Positions 10,711 to 21,519 of a stretch of DNA of 64,000 bases are shown here, one piece after another. Position numbers and translations under genes: made by a program. The stretch lies in assembly GCF_932526225.1 (NCBI RefSeq), contig NC_064047.1, positions 13,402,460 through 13,466,459 on the forward strand, written 5' to 3'. The notes beneath the pieces are model-generated. The model was not told the DNA's origin. It did no database searches and was given only the letters and a program-made list of their open reading frames with translations. Position 1 is the stretch's first letter, and the number at the start of each line of letters is the position of its first letter. This stretch comes from Nematostella vectensis (lineage: Eukaryota; Cnidaria; Anthozoa; Actiniaria; Edwardsiidae).

Positions 10711-11795
10711 CTTTGAAGAACATAAAACAAAATGCGTTATTTTTATAATAAAAACTAGAATAAATACGACAAAAATTGTGTTTTGGTATATCATAACAGC
10801 TGAACTCGTATAATTTAAATTCTCAAATGTCAGAATTGTCACTTTTCGTTAGTATGACCAAATAATAATAAAAAAAATAGTAAAAAAGCTTCTATGCATT
10901 CATGAATTGTGTCTTTTCCAGTTAAGATCTGCTTCTTGCGACCCGCGGGGTTTCCACCCTCCAGATATCGGCACTGAAAAATATTACTTCCCGGCTTGCA
11001 GAAATGTCCAATTTTTTCATAAAGAGGGGGGAGGGGAGGGGGAGATAGCCCTTTTCGAGGATAGAAAATAAGTTAAAGTAAAAGATCTTATAACCCCCAT
11101 CCCATTTAAGCCCCTGTCTATAATAATTAAGCCCCCACCCCTGCCTGATTTGGGTTTTTTTTTTTTTTTTTTTGTACAAAGGAAGTAATATAAATACTTA
11201 TTAATAGCATCTAAGACTTTATAGGAACCAAAATACCTAGTGTCGGATCTGAAAAAAAAAATGAAATAAGTCCCCTGTGTAACCAAGCAGGTTTCTTCGG
11301 CACTAAAAAGGAAATAAGCGACAGGGGCCTATCAGAGATTTTACGATGATTTATTAGAGGCCGTTTTCGTAGCCTACCTGTAGGCTTTGATAGTTTTTCC
11401 GGCACTAAAACCCCAAAAACACAAAGTTCGAGGCGGAATTCATATCTTTTGATAAATAAGATACTAGTTATCATAATATTATTATATTAAACTACAAAAC
11501 TATTTTGTCGCGTGATATATCTAGGGACATTAATCTCTTACTCACAACCCTTAAATGGAGCTTCAATGGAGCCTTTCGGGAATGTAATTACAGTCACAAC
11601 AAGGGTGAAAAGAATTATCTGCGAAATTCTTTATAGGTAAAAAAGCAAAAAGAATCATAAAACTATTGAGATGATTAACAGTAATGATACAAAACTCCCT
11701 GCTTTTGTATTAATTAATATCTGAGGCAATTCAACAGTAGGCAAATAACAGAATTACTAGAAAAATAAATTTGCCAAGATATCAGAAATTCTTCT

Positions 11796-11915
11796 AAATT
11801 GCTCGATTTTAATAACCTTTACTTCTAGTATTGTCCAAGGACAAATCTAGTTAGTAAATTGCTCGATTTTAATAACCTTTACAGCTAGTATTGTCCGAAG
11901 ACAATTCTAGTTAGT
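11796..11915. repeat. 60-bp direct duplication
   Basis: AAATTGCTCGATTTTAATAA occurs at 11796 and 11856 with a 60-bp period, two copies, differing by a few substitutions (ACTTCTAG/ACAGCTAG, CCAAGG/CCGAAG). It lies inside the intron between the TLDc exons. No coding content. Confidence 0.88.
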
Positions 11916-12184
11916 TTGAAAACATTTCCCTGCACCAAACAGCAAAATTTAACGGGTTCACCTTACGTGTTGCAATGAAAGGGGCTAACAAACTATTTTT
12001 TATTTGTCCATCCGATCCTTTTATCAGAAGATATGCGTAATTACATATTTGGTGGAAGGGGGAGGAAAAAGTAACAAGTATTGTCTGCCAGAGAAGGAAC
12101 CCTACCACCGTCCTACTTGTATTCGGTTCATAAGATGATGTATTGCAAACGGGCTTTGTCGGGTTCATATAAAAAAAGGACATC

Positions 12185-13846
12185 GTGACCGTCCACGGGA
12201 AAACGTACACTAAGGTTTTCAAACTCGTGGGCACGTGCACGGGCACACGCTGTTTAAACGGATTTTTTTTCCGTGACCACGTTACTTTTTTCCGTTGACA
12301 CCGATTTTTTTTCCTGTGGCCACGGAAGGAAAAGCCGTGGGCACGCGGTAAAAAAGGACGTTAAAAAGAATTTGAAAGGCCGTTGACACGGCTGTCAAGA
12401 TTCCGTGTCTACGAATCAAGCACACGGATCGCGAGTCGTGAATGTTGAACTATTCGGTTGAATCTTCCGATTTAAGTGAAAGTCGTTTTCACAACTTTGA
12501 GTCGTTGTGGTGGTTACGGCTTGATGTTAGGTAAACAATAAACACCGAAATCGGTATCAAACATTCACTGATCGTGGCCGCTCTAGTGAAATGGCACAGA
12601 AATAAATGAGAAATACTTATTCCTTAGAATATGTGGGTTAATTTGGTGTGTGTTATGTAGCGATAACACGTAAATACAGGACGAGAGTTTTGTTATGAAC
12701 TAGTCGCGGTTTCGGCTTCTTGTTAGAGAAAAAAAGAAACTCCGTTGTTATCAGACATTCGCTGATCATGACCGCTCTTGTGGGATCTTACAGATTTTAT
12801 AATTCCTCATATTCCTCATAATTCGAGGATTTACTTGATGTGTGTTATTTGCGGATGTGTACGATAATGCGTAAATAAGGGCGAAAGTTGTGTCATCAAC
12901 TAGTGGCGATTTCAGCTTGTTTTTAGACAAACTAGAAGCTCCGAAGTCGGTATCAAAGGTTTACTGATTATGGCCGCTCTAGTGAAATCGTACAGAAATA
13001 AATCAGAAATACTTATTCCTCATAATACGAGGATTTATTTTATGTGTGCTATATGTGTATATGTAAGATTGCGTAAATAAGGGCGAAAGTTGTGTCATCA
13101 ACTAGTGGCGATTTCAGCTTGTTTTTAGACAAACAAGAAACTCCGAAGTCGGTATTTTTTAGCAATTTCGCGCACTTTTCGAACATTTTGTCGCTTGTTT
13201 CGTCTTCGTTGTTGATCATAGTTTTTCTTGTTTGATTTGATACTCGAGATGGTTGGATTTAAATACTTCGATATCGATAAACTAAGCTTTCTTATCAAGT
13301 ATGCTCACTACTCTACGGCAATCGACGTGTTTATCTATGGAAAGAAGAGGAGGAACGGAGATAAACAGCGACAAAGAGTTGGCTGTAGTTTTAAATTGAT
13401 GTTTACTAACTTCCCGCGATTTAAGGGAATAATGCATGGTCAAACATAACGCGGACGCTTCAAAACTTTAACGTCCAGGATCCCGAGAACGTGATCATTA
13501 AACAGTTTCGGAGTTTAATGATAAAAGACTTAGAATTTTAAGCAGTTTAAGAGTTGAATGATGAATAAAAATCCTCATTGACCTTCATTCAAAATCTTTG
13601 CGGCCTATCATCCGATGTCCACGACGTACACTCGATCGTCTGCAATCCTCCATACGACTTTGAAAGCCGTGAACTTAAGTCTTCTCTACAGTTTAAAAAA
13701 ATACTGAAAGTCGTGGGCTAAGATTGTGCAACCCGTGTCCACGTAAAGAATATCCGTAGACACGGGAAAAAAAATCCGTTTAATATCCGTTTGTTTTTGG
13801 CGTTTACACGGAAAACCTAAGTGTACGTTTTCCCACGGACGGTCAC
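12185..13846. mobile_element. 1.66-kb DNA transposon with 35-bp TIRs and internal ~200-bp tandem repeats
   Basis: The left end GTGACCGTCCACGGGAAAAC and the right end (reverse complement GTGACCGTCCGTGGGAAAAC) are near-perfect inverted repeats extending 35 bp on each side. Several short subterminal CCGTG-x-ACGG-like motifs lie inside both ends. The interior has three to four diverged tandem copies of a roughly 200-bp segment, each including a variant of TGATCGTGGCCGCTCTAGTG (about 12570, 12765, 12970) and a shorter piece near 13140. The largest internal ORF (13228-13449) resembles no transposase I know, so it is probably non-autonomous. I could not identify a target-site duplication. It sits in the intron that splits the TLDc domain. 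Confidence 0.8.
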
Positions 13847-14009
13847 TCATGAGATGTCATCCTCCATCTCTTCCTAAGATTTACAAAAAGTAACGACACA
13901 GTTGAGGTAATGGACAAAAATAGGGCAAATGCTTTCTTTGTACAATAATGATCGGAAGTCCCGACCCTCACCCTGCTACGGCCCTTCTCGTATTCGTTAG
14001 TGTACTCAC

Positions 14010-14360
14010 TTGTCCACGCTACGTCAGAGTAGCCACCAAACACGTATCGGCCCCCAACGCTCACGAGTACGATGTTCGGCGCTTTGCCGTTGCATTTTTC
14101 ATGGAAGGTCCTGGCAGCCCAGCCATCTCTTTTTGCAGAGAAACATCTGACCCAGCGACTTTTTGGACTCTGCTGCACGGGCTGCAGGAATCCCAAGAGA
14201 TCTCGGAGGTACTCTGGACCTTTGCCGCTGAGGATGGCGGACTTCTCAAGAACTGCAACGGAATTACACCATCCAGAGATATTATAGATAAAGGCTTGTA
14301 CTTCATGGTATGTCCATATTGTATCCTTCTCCTCGTATTGAGCGATAACGAATTGGAAAA
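14010..14360 (-). CDS. TRIM-TLDc gene: N-terminal half of TLDc domain
   Basis: A 351-nt exon, phase 1 at both ends: acceptor GATTAG, donor ACAA|GTGAGT. The first part reads FQFVIAQYEEKDTIWTYHEV and contains NISGWC. The TLDc start follows: SAILSG...YLRDLLGFLQPV, SRWVRCFSAKRDGWAARTFH, then the VFGGYSDVAWT block that ends this half. Its donor phase matches 10710. Its acceptor phase matches the ends of both 15426-16347 and 15207-15284, so the exon fits downstream of the RING/B-box exons. The acceptor has only a modest pyrimidine tract, so the upstream limit is less certain than the downstream one. Confidence 0.8.
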
Positions 14361-14470
14361 CTAATCTTATGAAATACTTGCCTCGGGATAATCACGAGTA
14401 TGTCTAGATAAGGAGATAAGTGTAATAAAAAGTAAAAATTTGGGGTAAACATCAACAGAAAAATACTCAA

Positions 14471-14757
14471 ACAGGAGGCAATTCCCTAAAAATAACGATA
14501 GAGGCAAACAAGAAAGTTGTCAATGTTCTCGACGTCACGTTGGATCTCGGGAACCAATCGTCCACAGAGAAAGCAATCACCCTAACAACCCTTATCAAGA
14601 ACATTTCAATGCGGGCAAATAAACGTCTCAGCGAGATCTCTTCATCTGCAAAATGCTGAACAGAGCGGTGCCGGGATACCAACATGTGCTCGACCGCAGT
14701 GGATACCAGCACCGCCTGCAGTTCCAACGCCAAAAGACCAAGCAATAGGCAGAAACT
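14471..14757 (+). pseudogene. Fragment of a retroelement RT-associated region
   Basis: The plus-strand translation of about 14473-14660 reads LKITIEANKKVVNVLDVTLDL, then about 30 residues on, KRLSEISSSAKC followed by a stop. After a frame shift, 14655-14757 reads GYQHVLDRSGYQHRLQFQRQ. These blocks resemble, from memory, the FLDVTLDL...RLS-x-LSS...GY...LQF region found in cnidarian and fish retroelement polyproteins (Penelope- or DIRS-like; I am not sure which). The central stretch is shortened and the frame is broken, so it is a dead remnant inside an intron of the TRIM-TLDc gene. Confidence 0.55.
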
Positions 14758-14819
14758 GGAAATCACCCGTAAATCTGAGCGATGCAGCTACAACTACGCA
14801 CTTACAAAAAGTTTGTAAA

Positions 14820-14969
14820 TGCGCAAAAAGGGGACCCAGAGAAACCTGGAAATAGCCTGTAAATAGTCTGTAAATTGGCTGCAAACCTTTGGGATGGAAC
14901 TAAAGCTTCCCATTGCATAGATTTTCCAGACTATTTTCAGGGTTTTCTGGGTCCCGTTTTAGCGCATGC
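14820..14969. repeat. Imperfect inverted repeat (hairpin-forming)
   Basis: ATGCGCAAAAAGGGGACCCA at 14819 onward is mirrored by the reverse complement of TGGGTCCCGTTTTAGCGCAT near 14950-14969, and pairing continues inward through the CCTGGAAATAG and CTATTTTCAGG segments. Short CTGTAAAT motifs repeat around it. This may be a small MITE remnant; no clear target-site duplication. Confidence 0.55.
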
Positions 14970-15206
14970 TCTTGGCATCCCTTCTCCGAATACGGATTAT
15001 TTCCAGTATATTTACAGACATTCAAAGACTTTCTGTCATTGTGAGAAGACTCTAAACAATCTACATACTATTTACAGACAAATATGGCAATTCCATGGTT
15101 CAGAAATATATCTAGTATATATAAAGTCCAATTTTCGGTTAATTTCCCGTGTATGTACAGGCTATTTTCATACACCGAAACATGACACAGCTAAAAGAGA
15201 ATTTAC

Positions 15207-15284
15207 CTTGGCCTTTATAAACTGAGATTGTCTTTGACAAAGAATCCCAATACTCCTCGTTCACGCCTAAATAAACACCATCCC
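15207..15284 (-). CDS. TRIM-TLDc gene, possible 78-nt cassette exon
   Basis: The segment encodes GDGVYLGVNEEYWDSLSKTI and ends CAAG|GTAAAT. It is clearly related to the end of the preceding exon (GGVRLVVDQEYWSSMSKKI, then ACAG|GTAAAT), so it is a tandem duplicate of that exon end. If the AG at 15285-15286 is used, the exon is 78 nt with phase 1 on both sides and can be included or skipped without changing frame. That acceptor has a poor pyrimidine tract, and coding resemblance (MDGG versus MEGG) extends a few residues past it, so the true upstream border is uncertain. It could also be a non-functional duplicate. Confidence 0.45.
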
Positions 15285-15425
15285 CTCCATCCATTGTATG
15301 AACAGTACCGCTTTCGAACATATGCACGTGCTCGCGAAAATTGCGAACAACGCAACAACAGCTGTTACTGTTAGAGAGGATTACAGTTATTCATAATCAG
15401 GACACAACTGTATTGGAGAATTTAC

Positions 15426-16347
15426 CTGTATGCTCAGATTCACCAACTGAGACTTGGCTTGATACATCAACTGAGATCTTCTTTGACATGGAACTCCAAT
15501 ATTCCTGATCCACTACAAGACGAACTCCACCCTCCATACAAGGCTGATCCACGGGTTTCTCTGCTAGACTCGATAGCTGGGATAGCACTTCATTCCTGAT
15601 GGACAAGACATCCACATCATTTGCTTCCCTGCACATTCTCTCAGCAAACTCCAAACTGCTACGAGCACTTGCAAGTCTCATGGATAAATTCTCTCTCTGG
15701 GCAGTCAGCTGCTTCTCTTGCTTTTGACAAGCTGACTCGATCTCCCCTCTAAGATCTGATCGCATCTTCTCAAGAGCCCCTATCTGCTTATCAATAAACT
15801 GATCCAGATTCTTCCTGGTTACAAGTTTATTTTCGTCAAGATGTTGTTGAGCCTTTTCAACCAATGCCATCGCCTGTTCAATGTCGGTCAGTTTTGATGT
15901 AACTTTTTTTGCTCTTTCCAATATTTCTTCTTTCTCTCGAGCGATAACGTCACTTGTGAAAAGGTAGTCATGATTTTTATGATCAACAACGGTGCAGTCG
16001 CGGCAAATTACTTCCTTACAAGATTCGCAAAACAGTTTCAGCTTTTTACCCTTATGTTTGGTGCAGTAGGAAGTTTTGCTCATTGCTAGTAACTTTCCGC
16101 TTTTGATCTCATCAAGACTGAGGATAGTATGGTGTTGCAACGGACGAAGTCTCTTATGAGCCGAGATACACTGCTCACAGACAAAGTGATCGCACTCGTT
16201 ACATCTCCCTTGGGCAGGCTCGTCACTATCACACATTTGACAAACAGTTTTCTTCTTGGAGTCTTCAGATGTCAACAAAGGAAGAACAGAGATAATACTA
16301 TTGATCATAAAGTTCACCTTCAAACTCGAAACATCAGCCGGGGAAAT
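15426..16347 (-). CDS. TRIM-TLDc gene, B-box 1, B-box 2 and coiled coil
   Basis: A 922-nt exon: acceptor TTTTTTTTCTCTTAG, phase 0 in; donor ACAG|GTAAAT, phase 1 out. After a linker (ISPADVSSLKVNFMIN) comes a first B-box (CQMCDSDEPAQGRC..CDHFVCEQC..AH) and a second (YCTKHKGKKLKLFCESCKEV-ICRDCTVVDHKNH), followed by about 130 charged residues with heptad character, a typical TRIM coiled coil for dimerisation. The exon ends in VRLVVDQEYWSSMSKKI. Phase 0 at the start matches the RING exon 17530-17715. The layout RING, B-box1, B-box2, coiled coil is that of TRIM E3 ubiquitin ligases. Confidence 0.92.
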
Positions 16348-17299
16348 CTAAGAGAAAAAAAACAGGGTTAATAAAATTCGCATATCGCCATTTAAAAATC
16401 AAAAGGGAGGACCATTTTAGATCAGCCTTATTGTGGTCTATACTACGATGGATTGTATTAATATAATAATTAATTCTTATCATTAAACTGTTTAATACTC
16501 ATAAACTATTAGGGAATGGATATAAATTTCTTGTGGAAAGAATTCAAGTTCACAGTGATTCGTACATATTTAGGGAAAGTTCATTTATTATCCCGAGAGG
16601 GGGGTGGGGGGGTGGGGGGTTCGTGAGGATTTTGATAAAAGTAAGGAAAAAAATTAGTTGCCCCCCCTTCAGGTGGAACGAAATTTTCCATGCCCTCCCC
16701 CCCTTATGCCCCGCCCCTCGAAAAAAAACCCGAAAAAAGAAGGAGCAAAGAAGGGAACAGCAACGCCAATGTTGAAGGAACGCGAGCAAGGAATTCGCTG
16801 AAAACATTAATTCGGAAAAAGTGAAGGCACTCAATTTCTCAAATGTGCGACTAAATCCAGGTTGTCAACCTGATAAGGGTTGTTGCTATAATTGACACAG
16901 AAGAAGCAAAAAGGCTTTTTGTTCTTCTCCACGCGAGAAAAGCGCAGCAGGAGAAAAAAAAAGAAAGAGAGAGGAAGACAGCTTGTAGCATTAGAGCGTT
17001 TTGGTAATGATTTCAAATATGGAACATAAGCATATAGCGGAAACCATGAAAAAAAAGGTGTATACAGGTTTACATAGCATCGATGAAACGTAGTTTAATA
17101 CATATCCTTGACTCATGGATTGTGCATGCCAAAAAACTGCCGCAAACCGAGACTCTTTGAAGCAAGAAGTCTGATTTGACACTTGGTCAAATTATTTAGA
17201 AGGGACAACACCCAAAGAAATCAGTGACCCGCCTTTTTAAAATCCACACACATTCGGCACCTTCGCCTTTAGACCTCAAAAATTTCTCAAGGCCCACCC

Positions 17300-17368
17300 A
17301 CAGTATCCTCACCCACCCCCCCCCCCCCCCACAGTATCCTCACGCCCCCCCCCCCCCCCCCCCCCCCC
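17300..17368. repeat. Poly-C tracts in intron 1 of the TRIM-TLDc gene
   Basis: Two long C-runs separated by ACAGTATCCTCACG, the second over 20 C. The opposite strand is a long G-run. Length may vary between individuals and is error-prone to sequence. Confidence 0.9.
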
Positions 17369-17529
17369 TACAACCCCTACCTCGGGATAATAAATGAACT
17401 TTCCCTTAGTTCTCAATTGAAAAGCACTATGTTGTTTAAATCAATTTGTTTGTTGCAGCAAAACGTTTGTTACACAAGTTGTGCCAAGGTCATTTAACTA
17501 ATAGATGTATTTTTGATATGACAGATTAC

Positions 17530-17715
17530 CTGGAATCCCGCCTTACAGAGGGGGCACACAAGTTTTCCTCTCCCTTCAGAGTGCACTGCCAGCTCTTCCA
17601 GGCAGTGCCGACAAAATGAGTGGAAGCAAGGGAGCACTCTAGGATCGTTGAAGTGCTCTATACACAAAGAGCACGTCACCTCATCCTCGAGGCGCCTGCT
17701 GGCAGATGTTGCCAT
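17530..17715 (-). CDS. TRIM-TLDc gene, first coding exon: RING finger
   Basis: The start is ATG at 17715 (MATSASRRLEDEV). A C3HC4 RING follows: CSLCIEHF, LPCFHSFCRHCLEEL, VCPLC. This domain binds E2 ubiquitin-conjugating enzymes in TRIM proteins. The exon is 186 nt and ends CCAG|GTAATC at phase 0, matching the acceptor at 16347. The upstream region 17716-18540 should hold the promoter but shows no recognisable element. The spliced product of the exons listed here would be about 604 residues, or about 630 with the cassette exon. Confidence 0.92.
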
Positions 17716-18281
17716 TTCTTCAAGAAAAAACTAGAAGAGCATAAGAAAATGGTTATTCCATTGCTACTCATATCAGCCTTAAAAACACTATCAATATCCC
17801 TGAGAATTCTCTTATTTCTGTGATGATATACATAAAAAACTATGAATTATCAGCGCTGGAGAAGTTGCAGTCCAAAGCAGTTTTGGGGTAGGTATTCAAT
17901 GTTTATTTTATTGTATTATTTTCGCGATTTTGGTGCAAGAAAATCAAACAAAACAATTGGAATTAAAATGTGCTTTCATGTTCAGAACTGTAACAAACTG
18001 TAACAGAAACATGCGTGAGCTTATTAAATTTCAACGCATCCCAATTTTCATGAAACTTAACTTTCGCGTCACTTTTTTTTCAAGAAATTGTTAAAACCGC
18101 AAGATTAAAGTGACGCGAAGATAAAGAAGAATAAGGTATACTATACCAATTCTGCACCTGTTGGACATATTTTCTACCTTATGACTAGGTGAAGCGAAGA
18201 TATTAAGTTTATTTCCGAGTGGTGGAAACAATATTTTACGAGTGAGCGCAGTGAACGATCTTGTTGACAATTTTCAGCACC

Positions 18282-18305
18282 GGGGGGGGGGGGGGGGGGG
18301 GGGGG
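18282..18305. repeat. Poly-G run
   Basis: An uninterrupted G-run of over 20, followed by a G/A-rich patch (GATGGGGGAGGAGGAGAG). It is the transcription-upstream flank of the TRIM-TLDc gene, about 570 bp before its start codon. Confidence 0.9.
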
Positions 18306-18770
18306 ATGGGGGAGGAGGAGAGTGTAACACACATTAGGGACCTTCCCTAATGAGTTGAACCTTTTTTTTCATATTGAACCATGAATCACCCTAAGTGGTA
18401 GAAGAAAAGCTGTCCTTCAACCAGTGGAATGCTTGGTAATTAACATGTCTTTCTCTCGCCGAGTGTCACAAACTGTGCGCGAAAATAAGGCCTCCCGGAT
18501 TTTGTGTATTTGTCAGTTTATTAGCTATGAACCCAACGCTTTTAGAATACACCAACTAGAGGTCTATCACAAATCATGCATTCCGATTGGCTGAGCTACT
18601 AATGGTCTATTAGTGATAGACGATGAGTAGAGAAATTCTCGGGAAAAAGGCGGCTGAATCGCGATTTGACGAAGTTAGCGACGACTTAAGGGACGTCCCT
18701 GCTTCAATAAACTATAAAGCAAGTCAGAAGAAAAAGTACCAAGGAAAGATAGAACTGGAAGACACTGGAA

Positions 18771-20059
18771 GACGCTCATTTGAGCGTAAAGTCGGGCTAG
18801 TTGGCTAGTAGGAATGTACAGGACCCGAAATGATCCCAGGACCCGAAACGATCCCAGGACCCGAAATGATCCCCAAAAGTACCCCAACTGATCCCGGGAC
18901 CCGAAACGATCCCCAAGAGTCCCCGAAATGAACCCCAAGGAATTGCAGTAATGGACAACAAAAGGAATGTGTAAGGATTGGCTTTCAGTTTTAAAAACAA
19001 TTGAAACATTTAGCTTTATTTATGTTATTAAAAGGAAATTTACATTAACTAAAACTATTGTATTAAGATATTAATATACGACTGCGGGGGAAATACAGTG
19101 GTTGAGTCAGAAATTGGGGTCAACTTACAATTCCTGTGATAGTAATTTGAAGAACACGGTGTGGATAAAAATTATTTTTACATAAAAAGCCAAAAAGAAA
19201 GGATAGGACATGCTGCTTTTCATAGGAAGCGAAATGGGTTAAGGTTATTTTTTTGCATGTTTTTATTCGGCGAATGAAAGACCTATCCTATCATGAGATC
19301 ATGCCGGGGTGTACGCACGACTACACGAGGAAATTCAAAACTCACATAATATTGCTTTCAACAAATGCCACATCCTCTTAATATTTTGCATCGGTAGTAG
19401 ATGGGTTGTTTGTTCGAGTGTATTACTCAGTGTGCTTTTGTCGTCCCATCTTCTCGGCCAAACCGGCTGCCTAAATATAATGTGTCGGTAAATATTCGCT
19501 CGTGTAAACAAGAATTTCGTGGTGAAATACATGTTTGGTTGTCAAATGAATATTAATTTTTAGGGGTGATGTTTACCGGAAATGAGAGTCATGTGTCGGA
19601 ACCGCAAAATGTTTAGAGTGTGATGGAAGGTCGAGAGTTTGGTTGATCTGAGCAAAGCTGTGCTATGTTTATGCTGTATTCCTTTCAGTAGCAATTGAAA
19701 GTTGTGTATTTGTTTTGGACTCTGTTTATGTGTTTAACGCCGGGCAATGTAATAAATAGAAGTATTGTATTGGAATTTAATATTTTTAAGTCACGTTGTT
19801 TAGAAATTGAGTCGCTGTTAACCCTTAATTATTATGCTTCAAGAATTGCAAGTATTTCTTCTGCTTTCCCTTTGTCCATTACCGCAATTCCTTGGGGTTA
19901 ATTTCGGGGACTCCTCGGTATCGTTTCGGGTCCCAGGATCATTTGGGGTACTTTTGGGGATCATTTCGGGTCCTGGGATCGTTTCGGGTCCTGGGATCAT
20001 TTCGGGTCCTGTACATTCCTACTAGCCAACTAGCCCGACTTTACGCTCAAATGAGCGTC
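18771..20059. mobile_element. 1.29-kb foldback/TIR DNA element with 188-bp inverted ends
   Basis: 18771-18958 and 19872-20059 are inverted copies of each other, each 188 bp. The outer tip GACGCTCATTTGAGCG is itself almost palindromic. Each arm contains a series of direct subrepeats, ACCCGAAATGATCCC, spaced about 18-20 bp and inverted at the other end. The 0.9-kb interior has no ORF above 70 codons and no transposase resemblance, so the element is non-autonomous. I could not define a target-site duplication. Confidence 0.88.
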
Positions 20060-20309
20060 TAGTTTACAATAAGTTTACATTTTGCAGAATGGAAGCCAAT
20101 CAGAGTTAATTTATCCAAGAAAAGAAATAAAGAAAAGCTTAATCGCTGTCTCCAAGTATTTTATGCTTTGGTTCGGCAAAAGAATGGCAAATACAATGGT
20201 TTATTTGCAAAGAAACTTAGGACAGCTCGCATACTACTAAACCGTGCTTTCTAATTCGGCCTTAATTAAGCTGCTTAGTGAGGCGGCACCGAGCTTGGCT
20301 AGTCAGTAA

Positions 20310-20495
20310 AGGCTGACTTCGACAGCACGATTCAGTCGCATGCGACCTGTCTACGACATGTCTTAGCCCTGAATAAACACTACGAATTTTTCAGTCGAGC
20401 ATCGTAGCCGAGTCGTAGGTTGATTTACACGACCCGAGTTGTAGATGTGTTGCGGGCAGTCGCATACAACTAAATCGTGCTGTTTAGATCAGCCT
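20310..20495. mobile_element. 186-bp MITE, PIF/Harbinger-like
   Basis: Left end AGGCTGACTTCGACAGCACG and the reverse complement of the right end (AGGCTGATCTAAACAGCACG) are inverted repeats, and pairing continues inward (CAGTCGCATGCGACCTG versus a CAGTCGCATAC-type right arm). The element is flanked by TAA on both sides (20307-20309 and 20496-20498). A three-base TWA duplication is characteristic of PIF/Harbinger. No coding capacity. Confidence 0.72.
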
Positions 20496-21094
20496 TAATA
20501 AATCAAGTATAGATTGCCAATTAGACATGCGAAATACAAGTCTTTGGGGAAAAAGTAGGTTAAACATAATCATATCGAATTCCTCAAATGTTTCGTAAAT
20601 CGAATCGAAAGCGGAAGTGAAACTCATTTCATGTCACCTCTTCAGCTTTATCACGCCGAAGACAAATGAATAGATTCACTTTTAGACGCCTTACAAATAA
20701 AGGAACAGCTAATAGCTAAAATAGGGTGGAAAACGCGATATAAATACCTGTTTCTTGTCGAAATCTTCTCAGACGAATCCTAACTTACAATGGAAGCGTC
20801 TGATCAACCCTTCGGGAAAGACGCAAAGGGATCTAGACCCTAGTCCCCCACGCAGTCAGTCAGACCGCCCCCTGTCACGCAAGCCTGAATTATTCTATTT
20901 TCTATAACTATATGGTTGCCAGGGCGCTAAGACAAGCATCTGTCTATGGTTGCCAAGGCGCTAAGACGAGCATTATGGAGGGATATGGTTGCCAGGTGCT
21001 CATTATCAATAAGTGAACCTTTTGAGTCTTTATTGAAAATACTATCGGATTTTTTTTTTATAAAAGACGGTCCCTCTGTTTAATCACCGCCATT

Positions 21095-21131
21095 TCCCTT
21101 TTTGCGGTTCTACATCTGCTTGGACATGAAA
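21095..21131 (+). promoter_or_regulatory. Possible ribosomal-protein-type transcription start and relic first exon
   Basis: The C/T-rich stretch TTTCCCTTTTTGCGG followed about 25 bp later by GGACATGAAAG resembles the pyrimidine-rich (TOP-like) start and tiny MK-encoding first exon usual in eL24 genes. However, no GT follows ATGAAAG, so it cannot splice as a normal first exon. This is a weak call based on position and composition. Confidence 0.35.
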
Positions 21132-21250
21132 GCGCGGCGTTTCTGAATATATTTTGCAGTTTTATCTGTAGATAGCACAAATCAAACTTAAATAAAAGGG
21201 AAGCTATTGAGCCATTGCATTAAATGGCAGCGTGATTGGCCTTCTCTAAC

Positions 21251-21519
21251 ATGAACCTTAATATCTTCAAGGTGTTCAACTTCTTAAACAAGAGATGTGA
21301 GCGTGCCCTTCTCATGAGACGCAACCCCCGTGAGGTGACCTGGACTGTTCTGTATCGCCGCAAGCACAAGAAAGGCACCCAGGAGGAAGTGTCCAAGAAG
21401 CGCACCCGCCGTAATATCAAGTTCCAGAGGTCTGTACAGGGTGCGTCTCTTGACAACATCCTCGCCAAGAGAAACCAGAAGCCTGAGGTCCGCAAGGCGC
21501 AGAGAGAGCAAGCTATCAG
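21251..21519 (+). CDS. RPL24: 60S ribosomal protein eL24 (RPL24), main body exon
   Basis: From 21272 the translation is clear eL24: [71 protein letters not shown]. eL24 is a component of the large ribosomal subunit. A normal eL24 intron border would fall at 21272 (AAG|GTG). An in-frame ATG at 21251 (MNLNIFK) would give a start that replaces the usual N-terminus. The conserved N-terminal exon (the Cys-bearing segment ending in DGK) is absent from the 1.2 kb upstream. The donor is TCAG|GTGACT, phase 2, matching 22467. The exon is intact, but the locus may be a partial copy or pseudogene. Confidence 0.85.

Noticed and set aside
19300-19491. THAP-like start (MPGCTHDYTR) inside the foldback element, possible P-element transposase
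   Set aside because: Only about ten residues suggest it; the rest of the zinc-binding pattern is absent and the frame has stops.
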